A DNA stretch of 56,254 bases, from positions 1 to 56,254 of the forward strand of contig JAEWMH010000013.1 of NCBI GenBank assembly GCA_023393235.1. The letters are read 5' to 3'. The notes below the pieces were generated by a model. It was not told where the DNA came from. It did not search any database and was given only the letters and a program-made list of their open reading frames with translations. Below, piece after piece: positions 15,889 to 25,391 of the stretch. A program made the position numbers and the translations under genes. Every line of letters begins with the position of its first letter. Position 1 is the stretch's first letter. The stretch is from Bacillota bacterium. Its GTDB lineage: Bacteria > Bacillota > Bacilli > Paenibacillales > NBRC-103111.

Positions 15889-17694
15889 TTGAATACACTC
15901 CGGTTTTCCCGGTTGCGCAAAAGCATTTTCGCCAAATTTGCCTTTTCCTTTATTTCCGTCGGCCTGATTCCACTGTTGGTGCTCAGCTTCTTCGCATTGA
16001 ACACCTTCGGCAATTACATGGAGCGGTACTCCATCAACAGCTTCGAGCAGATGGTCCTATACGCCGGCAAAAACGTAGATGACTTCTACACCAAATACAA
16101 CAATATCTCCAAGCTGATGTATACCTTCGGCCAGCAGGGCAGCTACGGCCAATTCGGCAGACTGCTGGCGGAGCAAAGCACCCCTAAGGAGTACCAGCTG
16201 ACGGCGACCGTGGATGATTTCCTGCATACGGTGGTAGCCACCGATGTTCACATCCGCAGCGCCGCGTTTGTGTTTCCGGACGGCAGCTACCAGGATGTCA
16301 GCCGGGACGGGAGCCGCATCGACTTCCGCTCCCAGTTCCCGCCTCCTGACTGGGGAGGGGCGCTGGCGCGTAACCCCAAGCAGCTGATGATGTTTCCCAC
16401 CCATCAGCAGGACTATTATCCGGGCTCCGGCACCCAGGTGCTGACCTTTGCGCGGAACCTTATTGATGTGGTAGGCAGCCCCGGGCTGGACGGGAATGTG
16501 GTGGGCAGCCTGTATGTGGACATCTCCTTAAGCGCATTCGATGAGATCTTCCAATACCTGACCATCAGCCAGAAGGACGGTATGTACGTGATGGATGAGT
16601 CCGGGCGTATCCTCTACAGCAACAAACATGAGGCTATTGGGCAGATGTTCCAGCCTGTAGCCGACTCCGAGGAATACCACTATGTGGAACATCTGATGCC
16701 GAATTCCGCCTGGAGTGTGGTGGGGGAGGTCAACAAGGATGAGCTGTTCGGCCGGATCAACGCCATCAAAAGCACCATCGCCATCGTGATCGGTCTTTGT
16801 ATTCTTTCGCTGGTGATTGTGGCCGTGTGGTTCTCCAACAACCTGTCCAATCCCATCCGGACCATTATCCGCCATATGGCGCGGGTGGAGTCCGGCAATT
16901 TTGACACCCAGGTACAGGTGAGATCCGCTGACGAAATCGGGATGCTGGCCAGAGGCTTCAACAAAATGACAGACCGCCTTCAAAGCTACATCGACGAGGT
17001 GTATGTGGCCCAGATCAAGCAGAAGCAGGCGGAGCTAACTGCTCTCAAAAGCCAGATCCGCCCCCATTATTTGTATAACACCCTGGAAGTGATCCGGATG
17101 AGTGCAGTGGCCAATGATGACGAGGAAGTGGGTGATATGATCATCGCCTTATCCCGCCAGCTGAAATATGTGCTGGATTACGGGGAAGAAACGGTCACCC
17201 TCCTGGAGGAAAAAACCAACATCGAACAGTATTACCGGCTCATGGAGCTGCGCTACGGCGAGCATCGTCTGGCCATGGACATGCGCATCGACGGGGAGAT
17301 GCTGGGCTGCCTGCTGCCCAAGCTGACTCTCCAGCCCCTGGTGGAGAACGCCATCTACCACGGCATCATGCCCAAAACCGGCAAAGGCACCATCCGCATT
17401 ACCGCAGAAGCAGAGGAGGACCGGCTGGTCATTACCGTGGACGACGACGGCACCGGCATGCCGGAGGAGCGGCTGGAGCGCCTCCGGGAGAAGCTCAAGG
17501 GCAAAGCCCCGGCAGAGCCGAGCGGAGGCGGCGGAATTGGCGTCAAAAACGTACACGACCGGATAACCGCTCTTTATGGGCCGGAGTACGGGATCAAAAT
17601 AAACAGCACACCCAATATCGGCACATCCGTGCGGGTGATTCTACCCTATCAGAAGGAGGCGGCGGACAGTGATAACGGCACTGCTGGCGGATGA
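15889..17694 (+). CDS. YesM-type membrane sensor histidine kinase
   Basis: A 601-residue kinase. Membrane segments lie at about residues 14-37 and 294-314, enclosing an extracellular Cache-like sensor of about 255 residues. A HAMP linker follows (residues 315-365), then the His_kinase domain with the phospho-acceptor H393 in SQIRPHYLYNTLE. The ATPase domain shows N487 in PLVENAIYHG and the glycine boxes DDDGTGMP and GGGIGVKNVHDR. The TTG start is chosen because ggggagggg lies 6 bases before it and the membrane segment follows directly; the longer frame would add 64 unlikely residues. The gene overlaps the response regulator gene by 26 bases. This pair type senses sugars or binding-protein complexes outside the cell and usually controls nearby importers. 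Confidence 0.93.
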   Translation: MNTLRFSRLRKSIFAKFAFSFISVGLIPLLVLSFFALNTFGNYMERYSINSFEQMVLYAGKNVDDFYTKYNNISKLMYTFGQQGSYGQFGRLLAEQSTPKEYQLTATVDDFLHTVVATDVHIRSAAFVFPDGSYQDVSRDGSRIDFRSQFPPPDWGGALARNPKQLMMFPTHQQDYYPGSGTQVLTFARNLIDVVGSPGLDGNVVGSLYVDISLSAFDEIFQYLTISQKDGMYVMDESGRILYSNKHEAIGQMFQPVADSEEYHYVEHLMPNSAWSVVGEVNKDELFGRINAIKSTIAIVIGLCILSLVIVAVWFSNNLSNPIRTIIRHMARVESGNFDTQVQVRSADEIGMLARGFNKMTDRLQSYIDEVYVAQIKQKQAELTALKSQIRPHYLYNTLEVIRMSAVANDDEEVGDMIIALSRQLKYVLDYGEETVTLLEEKTNIEQYYRLMELRYGEHRLAMDMRIDGEMLGCLLPKLTLQPLVENAIYHGIMPKTGKGTIRITAEAEEDRLVITVDDDGTGMPEERLERLREKLKGKAPAEPSGGGGIGVKNVHDRITALYGPEYGIKINSTPNIGTSVRVILPYQKEAADSDNGTAGG

Positions 17695-19279
17695 CGAACC
17701 GATTATTATCAAGGGACTGAAGAAGCTGATCCCCTGGGAGCAGCATGGCATACAGGTGATCGGGGAGGCCTATACCGGGCGCGGTCTTCTGGAGCTGATG
17801 GAAAAAGCGGAGCCGGACCTGATTATCACCGATATCAGCATGCCGGACGGCACCGGAATCGATGTGCTGAAGGAAATCGGCCGCCGCGGGCTGAAGACCA
17901 AAGTCATTTTTATCAGCGCTTACCAGGAATTCTCCTATGCCAAGGACGCTCTGGCTTTGGGGGCCGTGGACTATCTTGTGAAGCCCATTGAGAAGGGGCT
18001 GCTGCAGGCAGCGGTGGAGCGGGCTGTGGCTGCCTTGGAAGAGGAATCGGAGGGACAGCGGTTTAAGAGCAAGCTGGCGGTCTACGAGCATAAGGACCGG
18101 AAAACCCGGCTGGAGGAGCTGTTTGACCGCCTCTTGGACGGGGATATCCGCAAGGAGGAGGCCGAGGAGGAGCTGCGGATGCTGGATGCAGGCTGCATTC
18201 ATGAAAGCTTCACCGTGCTTCTGCTGGAGTCGGAGCTGCCTGCGGAGGATACCCGCTGGGGCGAGCATGAGAAAAGGCTGCTGCTTTTTGCTGTGGGCAA
18301 CATGGCGGAGGAGCTGCTGCGGCGGGAGCTGGCAGGGATCGTTCTCCGCAAGGGCGACCGGCTATGCGCTGTCATCAACCATCCTTCCCGACTGAAGCTG
18401 ACGGCCCTTGCCCAGGACATGGTCCGCAGCGCGGCCAGCTACCTCAAGGTGAATTTGTCCGTAGGAATTGGCCGGGAGCACACAGGACTGGAGGGAATCA
18501 AGGCTTCTTACCGGACTGCTGCAGAGGTGCTGACCCGGATTTATTTCGCCGGCGGCGGGGGAGGAGCGGTGCTGTGGGACCGGGAGGAGGACGGTGAATC
18601 CAACGGCGTTTCCGAACGGGAGATGACCGATGCCCGTCAGGAAACCCTCCAGGCGTTTCTGGCCCGGGATCCGGAGCGGATGGAAACAGGGCTTGGCCTC
18701 CTGTTCGAGCGGATGGAGCGGTATGCCGGGGGCAGCAAGGACAAGGCGGTGATGGCCGGGTATGCGACGGTGGTAGAGTGGGCGGAGGGCTTGGCAGGCT
18801 TCGGCGTTTCCCTGGAGCAGGGGGAGCCGGAGATGCAGCAGCATCTGAATACCATGCGAAGTACCCGCCGGTATGATGGGCTGAAGGACTATGTCCGGAA
18901 TGTTGCGGGGCAGATTTTCCGGCGGATGGAATCAGGAAGCGGCGGTAAGGAGGCCCAGCAGCTGGTTACCGTAAAGGCCTATATCGAAAACCATTATATG
19001 GATAACATTACGCTGGAGGGAGCAGCATCCAAAATATACATGAACCCCTATTACTTCAGCAGCTTCTTCAAAAAGCATACCCAGATGAATTTCAAGCAGT
19101 ATCTGACGGAAATCCGGATGAAGGAAGCGGTGAGGCTTCTACTCCAAACGGACCTGATGGTCTACGAAATCGCCGAGCGGGTCGGCTACAACAATTCCAG
19201 GCAGTTCAGCGACATGTTCAAGAAACACTTCGGCAAGCTGCCCCAGGAATACAAGGCCCAAGGCACGCCTAAAGGCTGA
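17669..19279 (+). CDS. YesN-type response regulator with AraC DNA-binding domain
   Basis: A 536-residue regulator. The receiver domain covers residues 1-120, with acidic pair D8-D9, phospho-acceptor D55 in LIITDISMP and the conserved lysine K105 in YLVKP. A middle region of about 300 residues has the layout common to YesN proteins. The C-terminal 100 residues are the double helix-turn-helix of the AraC family, ending with VGYNNSRQFSDMFKKHFG. It starts with GTG inside the end of the kinase gene, with aaggaggcgg 7-16 bases upstream. Its most likely targets are the importer and lyase genes downstream. Confidence 0.93.
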   Translation: MITALLADDEPIIIKGLKKLIPWEQHGIQVIGEAYTGRGLLELMEKAEPDLIITDISMPDGTGIDVLKEIGRRGLKTKVIFISAYQEFSYAKDALALGAVDYLVKPIEKGLLQAAVERAVAALEEESEGQRFKSKLAVYEHKDRKTRLEELFDRLLDGDIRKEEAEEELRMLDAGCIHESFTVLLLESELPAEDTRWGEHEKRLLLFAVGNMAEELLRRELAGIVLRKGDRLCAVINHPSRLKLTALAQDMVRSAASYLKVNLSVGIGREHTGLEGIKASYRTAAEVLTRIYFAGGGGGAVLWDREEDGESNGVSEREMTDARQETLQAFLARDPERMETGLGLLFERMERYAGGSKDKAVMAGYATVVEWAEGLAGFGVSLEQGEPEMQQHLNTMRSTRRYDGLKDYVRNVAGQIFRRMESGSGGKEAQQLVTVKAYIENHYMDNITLEGAASKIYMNPYYFSSFFKKHTQMNFKQYLTEIRMKEAVRLLLQTDLMVYEIAERVGYNNSRQFSDMFKKHFGKLPQEYKAQGTPKG

Positions 19280-19377
19280 CCTTAAGACAACTACGGAGAC
19301 AACGCTAAAGGGGGAGGCTGCCTGCTCACGTCTCTCCCAAACTCTCTATCCATCTGGTGGAATCCCCATGCGGATGG

Positions 19378-19383
19378 TATAAT
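19378..19383 (+). promoter_or_regulatory. Probable extended -10 promoter of the membrane AraC-type regulator gene
   Basis: tataat preceded by tgg (TGn extension) lies 32 bases before the start codon. The -35 side is weak, as expected for an extended -10 promoter. It suggests this regulator is transcribed apart from the two-component genes. Confidence 0.45.
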
Positions 19384-19414
19384 TTTCCTATGAACTGTCA
19401 AAAGGGGGATGGGT

Positions 19415-21607
19415 ATGCGGCTGTTGAAGCGTTATAGAGATACCGTGTTCACGCGGCTGATTCTTTCTTACACAATCTTTACCCTGATTCTGGTGGGGGT
19501 AGCAGGAGGATATTTGTATTCCCGTGCCAACCGTCTGATGCTGGAGGAAATTGCCAAGGAAAGCGATAACCGGCTGCAGGCGGTTCAGAAATATGCTGAG
19601 GAGACGCTGCTTCGTCAGTACGAGGAGAGTGTGGAGAATAAGGCTAAGTCTACTTACTATTTTAACGGCAAGTCAGATTTGAGCTTCTTTCTGGAAAATG
19701 GATGGGAGAGTAACCTGTACCGGATTTCCCAATTCCGTGAGGAGCTGATGTTCCAGAAGGAGTCTTTGGAAGGAGCAGCGGCTGTAACCGCTTTTTTCAG
19801 CAACCGGGATTATGCGGTGGACAACAACAATTTCTATATGACGGCAGGAAATTCTGCCGACAAGGAGTTTTTGAACCGGGTAGCGGAGCAGCCGGCGGGC
19901 CAATGGTTCGGCAGAGTGCTCAGCGATGGTAAGGAAGTATTGACCTATGTGGCCAAGCTTCCGTATTACAGTATCAATGAGCCGGCCAGAGGATATTTAT
20001 TCATTGATGTGGATCGGAATTACGTGTATAACGCGGTTGCCCGGATCATGAATGCCTCCGGCAGGCTGTATATTCTCGGTCCCGGCGGGGTCCCGGTTTT
20101 TAACAGTGTTGATTCCCCGGAGGATCAGCTGGCGATGGTCCGTACGGCTATGCAGGCCGGTACTCCTGTTAACGAATTTTCCAGCGGGCAAGACCGTTAT
20201 GTGCTGGCGCAGCTCAAAAGCCCGGAGAATGACTGGACATATGTCATGATCCGGCCCTTAAACGCTTTTGCCCTATCCACCAAGGCCTTCCAAACCCAGC
20301 TGTTTGCCTGCGGGCTGGCGGTGCTGGTTTTCGGCTTTATTATCTCTTATTTTATGTCCCGGCAGCTCTACACTCCCATGAAGGGATTGATCCAGTACAT
20401 CCGCGGTGTTTACCAGCATGCCGGTCCGGGCCAGGGAAATCAGGGGTGGGTAAATGAATACGCATACATTGGGAGCGCACTGAAGAATATGGACGAGAAA
20501 ATCGGGCTGCTAGAGGCCAAATCCAAACGCAGCGAGCTGCGCAACCTGGTGCTTGGCGCTCCCATGGGGCTGGAGCAGATGGATATGCTCCCTACCGGCT
20601 ACAGCTATTGCTCAAGTTACATACGTTTGCTTGCGGGTGGATCCGGTCTGCTTCAGGAATATTACGATCAGTTGGAGCACCACATCCCCGGAATCTTCAT
20701 TACCCTGAACCAGTCGGAGGCCGCCATAATTTATTACACCCGGGAGAATGCGGTGGAGCAGGATCTGTTGATCATGCAGGAGCTGAAGCAGCTGCAGAGG
20801 GAGGTTATGGCCGAAATCCGCTTCGGTGGCGCAACGGGAAGCTGGGCGGAATCTGTGGAGAATATCCCGCTGTCCTTTCAGGCAGCCCGGATGGCCTACC
20901 GGTATTGCTTTTTCTATGGAACCGAAGCGATTATCCGGTATACCTCCCTGCAATCCTTCACTCCCAAGCCGCTGATGTTTTCCTTCGAGCAGTACCAGCA
21001 CATTCTGAAGGCCGGGGATATTCCCGGCACCAACCGGTTTATCGGCAGCTTCGCGGAGGTGCTGAAGCAGAGCATGCAGCTGGAAACCGTAGAGCTGGCG
21101 CTGCTGCAGATTTCCTCGGCGATTTATCAGGTGGTGATCGAATTGGAGCTTCAGCTTCTTATTCCTCCGTCCAATCTGTTTGACGAGCTGAAGAAGGATA
21201 CCCTGGATGAGACTCTGGACAACATCCGCAGCCTTTCCGTGCAAATTGCCGCCCATGTGAAGGAATCCGGGAATCAGGCCCATGCGGAGGTGGTACAAAA
21301 GCTGAAGGCCTATATCGATGAACATCTGGAGGATAATCTGTCCCTGAACATCTTGTCCGAGGTGGCCAATCTTGCTCCCGCGTATGTTTCCACCCTTTTC
21401 GGCGAGGTGATGAAGGAGTCCTTCACCGATTATGTGACCCGGGTCCGGCTGGATAAGGCCACTCTTATGCTGCGGGAGAACACGGATCTGTCCGTTACCG
21501 AAATCGCCAGTCAAGTGGGCTACAAGAATGTGCAGTATTTCCACAACAAGTTTAAGCAAAAATACGGGGTGACCCCTGTCCAATACCGCCATGCCATGAA
21601 ATCATAG
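19415..21607 (+). CDS. Membrane-bound AraC-type transcriptional regulator
   Basis: A 730-residue protein that combines an extracellular sensor with a DNA-binding end in one chain. Membrane segments lie at about residues 14-37 (LILSYTIFTLILVGVAGGYL) and 290-315 (LFACGLAVLVFGFIISYFM), with an extracellular domain between. After a cytosolic middle region, the last 100 residues carry the two helix-turn-helices (LNILSEVANLAPAYVSTLFG, VTEIASQVGYKNVQYFHNKF). No kinase or receiver domain is present. The ATG at 19415 suits the aaaggggg site best; an ATG two codons earlier is the alternative. The next genes encode an LplB/LplC-type importer, which is the usual target of such regulators in Paenibacillus-like genomes. 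Confidence 0.9.
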   Translation: MRLLKRYRDTVFTRLILSYTIFTLILVGVAGGYLYSRANRLMLEEIAKESDNRLQAVQKYAEETLLRQYEESVENKAKSTYYFNGKSDLSFFLENGWESNLYRISQFREELMFQKESLEGAAAVTAFFSNRDYAVDNNNFYMTAGNSADKEFLNRVAEQPAGQWFGRVLSDGKEVLTYVAKLPYYSINEPARGYLFIDVDRNYVYNAVARIMNASGRLYILGPGGVPVFNSVDSPEDQLAMVRTAMQAGTPVNEFSSGQDRYVLAQLKSPENDWTYVMIRPLNAFALSTKAFQTQLFACGLAVLVFGFIISYFMSRQLYTPMKGLIQYIRGVYQHAGPGQGNQGWVNEYAYIGSALKNMDEKIGLLEAKSKRSELRNLVLGAPMGLEQMDMLPTGYSYCSSYIRLLAGGSGLLQEYYDQLEHHIPGIFITLNQSEAAIIYYTRENAVEQDLLIMQELKQLQREVMAEIRFGGATGSWAESVENIPLSFQAARMAYRYCFFYGTEAIIRYTSLQSFTPKPLMFSFEQYQHILKAGDIPGTNRFIGSFAEVLKQSMQLETVELALLQISSAIYQVVIELELQLLIPPSNLFDELKKDTLDETLDNIRSLSVQIAAHVKESGNQAHAEVVQKLKAYIDEHLEDNLSLNILSEVANLAPAYVSTLFGEVMKESFTDYVTRVRLDKATLMLRENTDLSVTEIASQVGYKNVQYFHNKFKQKYGVTPVQYRHAMKS

Positions 21608-21691
21608 GCTTAATACTCTACTGCGGCCTGAAATTAAAAGAAATTGCAAGCCCGATTAAAAGAAAACGCAATGATTTGAATGGTTTTGCAA

Positions 21692-21720
21692 TTGAAAAAA
21701 CGCTTTCATGTTTGTATATT
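21692..21720 (+). promoter_or_regulatory. Promoter of the second importer operon with cre-like element
   Basis: ttgaaa (21692-21697) and tatatt (21715-21720) are 17 bases apart, a near-ideal housekeeping promoter. The spacer holds aaaaacgctttcat, which resembles a CcpA cre site except for the first bases. A binding site between the boxes would allow carbon catabolite repression. The promoter call is firm; the cre reading is tentative. Confidence 0.65.
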
Positions 21721-21779
21721 TATGAGCGAGGAGTGGAGGCAGCAGAAACAATACGAGAGGTTGAAAGGAGAATGAACGC

Positions 21780-22757
21780 ATGAACCCGGAGCATGCACCA
21801 GGTACAGGCAGCATCGAAGGGACCGCAAGCAGGAAAACAACCCCGAAAACAGGAGGTGTTTGGACACAATACGTACGGAACAGATATCTGTTCCTGATGT
21901 TGTTTCCCGTCCTGATCTGGTATGGGGTGTTCGCTTACGGTCCCATGTACGGCATCCAACTGGCATTTAAGGATTATATGATCCGAGACGGCATTTGGGC
22001 TAGCCCTTGGGTTGGATTGAAGCACTTTGAATATTTGTTTTCCCTGTCCCCGGATTTCTGGCATATTATTGGAAATACGCTGATCATCAGCGCCTACCAC
22101 ATTATCTTCGGCTTTCCTGCGCCTATTATACTGGCGCTTCTGCTGAACGAAATCCGTTTTCCCCTGTCCAAAAAAATCGCCCAAACGATCTCCTACCTGC
22201 CCCACTTTTTATCGTGGATCGTCATCGGCGGTATCCTGATCTCTCTGTTGTCCCCCGGGACAGGCGTCATTAATTATTTCATCAAGATGCTTGGTTTTGA
22301 TCCCATCTACTTCCTGGGGCAGGAGAAATACTTCCGTTTTACCCTGGTTACCTCGGCCATCTGGAAGGAAGTGGGCTGGGGCACCATTATCTATCTGGCA
22401 GCCTTGGCGGGCGTGGATTCCCAGCTGTATGAGGCGGCCGTATTGGATGGGGCCAACCGCTGGAAGCAAACCCTGCATGTCACCATTCCCGCTTTGCTGC
22501 CTACCATCGCCATCCTTCTGATTATGCGGGTGGGAGGCATTCTTGACGCGGGCTTCGATCAGATTTATACCCTGTATTCGCCGGCGGTTTACGGTGTTGC
22601 CGATGTGTTGGATACGTATGTATACCGGGTGGGTCTCCAGGGCATGCAGTTCGGCATGACCACAGCCGTGGGCCTGTTCAAGAATATCATCGGACTGGCA
22701 CTGGTTCTGTCCACTAATTACATCGTCAAGAAAATGGGACAGGAAGGGCTTCTGTGA
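21780..22757 (+). CDS. Sugar ABC importer permease, LplB type
   Basis: A 325-residue membrane protein. The start of the first membrane segment (YLFLMLFPVLIWYGVFAYGP) and the motif YGPMYGIQLAFKDY mark the LplB/YteP group, which carries complex polysaccharide fragments such as rhamnogalacturonan or alginate-like oligosaccharides. The EAA motif reads EAAVLDGANRW near residue 219. An aaaggag site is 9 bases before the ATG. It is the first gene of an operon with LplC-type permease and binding-protein genes; the ATPase must be supplied from elsewhere. Confidence 0.92.
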   Translation: MNPEHAPGTGSIEGTASRKTTPKTGGVWTQYVRNRYLFLMLFPVLIWYGVFAYGPMYGIQLAFKDYMIRDGIWASPWVGLKHFEYLFSLSPDFWHIIGNTLIISAYHIIFGFPAPIILALLLNEIRFPLSKKIAQTISYLPHFLSWIVIGGILISLLSPGTGVINYFIKMLGFDPIYFLGQEKYFRFTLVTSAIWKEVGWGTIIYLAALAGVDSQLYEAAVLDGANRWKQTLHVTIPALLPTIAILLIMRVGGILDAGFDQIYTLYSPAVYGVADVLDTYVYRVGLQGMQFGMTTAVGLFKNIIGLALVLSTNYIVKKMGQEGLL

Positions 22758-22779
22758 TGCGCAGAAGGGTGTGGATGCG

Positions 22780-23643
22780 ATGAAAATGTCAGCAGGAGAA
22801 AAGGTATTCCAGGTTTTTCTGATTCTATTCTTTACCATCCTGAGTGTGGCGATGATTTATCCGTTTTTGCATGTGCTCTCCATCTCCTTAAGCACCGCCA
22901 AGGAAGCGCTGCGGCCGGGTTTGCATTTTTTCCCCCATGAAATCTCGTTATTCGCCTGGAAGAAGGTCTTTACCACCAATACGGTGTGGCTGGCCTTCGG
23001 CAATACGGTTTTCCGGACGGTGATGGGTACGTTCTTATCCCTGATCGCCATGTCCTTGGCCGCTTATCCGCTCTCCCGGAAATACTTACCGCACCGCAGC
23101 TTTTATATGACGTTCATTATCATCACCATGTTTTTCAGCGGGGGGCTGATTCCCAGCTACCTCTTGATCAAGTCCCTGGGACTGGTTGATTCCCGCTGGG
23201 TTCTCATCATTCCCGGCTTGATCAGCACCTATTCCATGTTTATTCTCCGCAATTTCTATATGGGGATCCCGTCGGAGCTGGAGGATTCGGCCAAAATGGA
23301 CGGGGCCAACGATATCCGCATTTTGTTCAGTGTCATCATTCCTCTCTCCAAACCGGTGTTGGCCACCCTGGCCCTCTGGTCTGCAGTGGGACACTGGAAT
23401 GCCTGGTTCGACGCGCTGATCTATCTGCAGGACCCGGACAAGATTGTGCTGCAAACCTACCTTAGACGGCTGGTTATTACTGCTGAGGGGGATCCGATTC
23501 TGCCTCTGCGCACACCGGATATGGAGCCGGAAACGGTCAAAGCGGCGGTTATCATGTTTACGGCCTTGCCGATTCTGATCCTGTATCCATTCCTGCAGCG
23601 TTATTTTGTCAAGGGTGTTATGGTGGGATCACTTAAGGGGTAA
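22780..23643 (+). CDS. Sugar ABC importer permease, LplC type
   Basis: The 287-residue partner of the preceding permease. Family marks are IYPFLHVLSISLS at the first membrane segment, MFFSGGLIPSYLL in the middle, the EAA-type motif LEDSAKMDGAND, and the end RYFVKGVMVGSLKG. The ATG at 22780 is chosen because agaagggtg lies about 9 bases upstream; a GTG three codons earlier is possible. The gap to the preceding gene is 22 bases and the binding-protein gene follows after 79 bases. Confidence 0.92.
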   Translation: MKMSAGEKVFQVFLILFFTILSVAMIYPFLHVLSISLSTAKEALRPGLHFFPHEISLFAWKKVFTTNTVWLAFGNTVFRTVMGTFLSLIAMSLAAYPLSRKYLPHRSFYMTFIIITMFFSGGLIPSYLLIKSLGLVDSRWVLIIPGLISTYSMFILRNFYMGIPSELEDSAKMDGANDIRILFSVIIPLSKPVLATLALWSAVGHWNAWFDALIYLQDPDKIVLQTYLRRLVITAEGDPILPLRTPDMEPETVKAAVIMFTALPILILYPFLQRYFVKGVMVGSLKG

Positions 23644-23722
23644 AGAGACCGGTTTAAGCGGCGCGTTCCAGTGGGCGCCCGTCTAAATAATACTCGCATT
23701 CAAAACGGGAGGAATAAACACA

Positions 23723-25300
23723 ATGGGTCAAAGAAAAAAAGCTGCTGTTGCCGCTACGGCGGTGCTGCTGTCAGTATCCCTCATGGCAGGCTGCAGCGGG
23801 GATAAAAATTCAACCGCTTCCTCAGCCCCCGGCTCCACGGCCAAAAGCGAGAAGCCCATCGAGATCGTTATTGCCAACAACTACAATGCTCCGGAGACAG
23901 ACGACAACTATGTCCAGAAGAAGCTGGAGGAAAAGCTGAATATCAAGATCAAAAATGTAAAATACGAACGCAGCAGCTGGCGGGAGAAGTTCAGCGTCCT
24001 GTTAGCCTCCGGCGATGTGCCCGATCTGTTCCCGGTGGACGTTACCGAAACGGATATGGTGCAATGGGCGGACCAGGGAATTATCGCTCCTGTGCCGGTG
24101 GAGGATATTAAGCAGTATATGCCCAATTACGTGAAGGCCTTGGATGCAGTTGACAATACCGCTTGGGAAATCGGATTGTATAAGGGACAGAACTACGGCG
24201 TGCCCCGGGTGTATCTGGGCGGGTTGAACGGCTTCCTGCCGGCTTACAACGAGCAATGGCTGAAGAAAGTCGGTTATACCTCCACACCCAAAACCTTGGC
24301 TGAAGTGGAGGATGTGCTGAACAAGTTTGTCAACAATGATCCCGACGGCAACGGCAAGAAGGACACCTACGGTCTGGGCGGCAGAGGAAAGCTGACCAAT
24401 CAGCTGTTCCCCAGCATCTTTGCAGCCCATAATGTGGCTCCTTACCAGTTCCGGCTGGGAGCTGACGGCAAGGCGGAGTATGGCGGCGTGTCCGAAAGCG
24501 CCCGCGCTGCTCTGAAGCTGCTGGCTAAATGGTACAAGGCCGGATATATCGATCCCGAATTCATTACCTCGGATAATAACGAGAACAACGTGAAGGTGGC
24601 CAACCAGAAGATCGGAATGCTGGACAACGTTCAACCCGGCAACACGTACATGGAATCCGGTTACATCGGCAAGGCGGCTTACGAAAAGGGACTTAGCTTC
24701 ATTCCCGGCTCCATTGTTTCCACTGACGGCCAGCTCCATGCTGTAGCCTACGGTGCCCGCCAGGCGCCAATCCTGATCGGAGCGGACGCGGTGAAGGACA
24801 AGGCCAAGCTGGCCAAGATCCTGCAATTGCTTGAATATGTATCCACAACCGATGAAGGATGGCTGCTGACCCAATACGGAGAGGAAGGCAATACCTATAC
24901 CAAGGATCCGCAAACCAATTTGGTTACAGCCAGTACAGACCCTAACAAGGCAGGCAACAAGGTAGGCGCCTCCGGCTTCTACAATATGCTGGGCGGTGTG
25001 GACCGGTCCAAGACCAAGTTTAATACCAAGCCTGTGTATGATGAATTGGCCAAGAAATATTACACCGATCCCGGCATTAAGCTGATCACCGATTTGATCG
25101 GGCCTACTTCCTTAACCAGCAAGCCGAAATACTGGACTAATCTTCAGACGCTTCAGGACAGCTATTTCATTAAAGCGATTCTGGGTGAAGTCAATACGGA
25201 CGGCGATTTCGATACCTACAAGGCCAACTGGCTGAAATCCGGCGGCCAAGAGGTAACCAATGAAGTAACCAAGGTATACGAGGACCGTAAGAAAAAATAA
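23723..25300 (+). CDS. LipO/AlgQ-like solute-binding lipoprotein
   Basis: A 525-residue lipoprotein with lipobox LMAGC, cysteine at residue 24. It is larger than usual maltose-type binders, as is normal for partners of LplB/LplC permeases. Residues of about 205-217 read NDPDGNGKKDTYG, an EF-hand-like loop that matches the calcium-binding loop known from alginate-binding AlgQ proteins. Ribosome site gggagg lies 10 bases before the ATG. The loop is common in this protein group, so it does not by itself prove alginate as ligand; together with the two lyase genes downstream, an acidic oligosaccharide is a fair inference. Confidence 0.92.
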   Translation: MGQRKKAAVAATAVLLSVSLMAGCSGDKNSTASSAPGSTAKSEKPIEIVIANNYNAPETDDNYVQKKLEEKLNIKIKNVKYERSSWREKFSVLLASGDVPDLFPVDVTETDMVQWADQGIIAPVPVEDIKQYMPNYVKALDAVDNTAWEIGLYKGQNYGVPRVYLGGLNGFLPAYNEQWLKKVGYTSTPKTLAEVEDVLNKFVNNDPDGNGKKDTYGLGGRGKLTNQLFPSIFAAHNVAPYQFRLGADGKAEYGGVSESARAALKLLAKWYKAGYIDPEFITSDNNENNVKVANQKIGMLDNVQPGNTYMESGYIGKAAYEKGLSFIPGSIVSTDGQLHAVAYGARQAPILIGADAVKDKAKLAKILQLLEYVSTTDEGWLLTQYGEEGNTYTKDPQTNLVTASTDPNKAGNKVGASGFYNMLGGVDRSKTKFNTKPVYDELAKKYYTDPGIKLITDLIGPTSLTSKPKYWTNLQTLQDSYFIKAILGEVNTDGDFDTYKANWLKSGGQEVTNEVTKVYEDRKKK

Positions 25301-25315
25301 CGACAGGGCAGACAG

Positions 25316-25359
25316 AGGACTGGAGCAGAGTGTTGGTGTTCCGGTCCTTCCTGTATAAT
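25316..25359 (+). promoter_or_regulatory. Hairpin and internal promoter before the second GH28-like gene
   Basis: aggactgg and ccggtcct can pair (one wobble) right after the binding-protein gene. Within and after the hairpin, ttggtg (25333-25338) and tataat (25354-25359) form a promoter with a short 15-base spacer. The arrangement may limit readthrough while giving the downstream genes their own start. Confidence 0.4.
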
Positions 25360-25391
25360 CTGATGCCAATAGAAAGGACAGGATGTGCACC

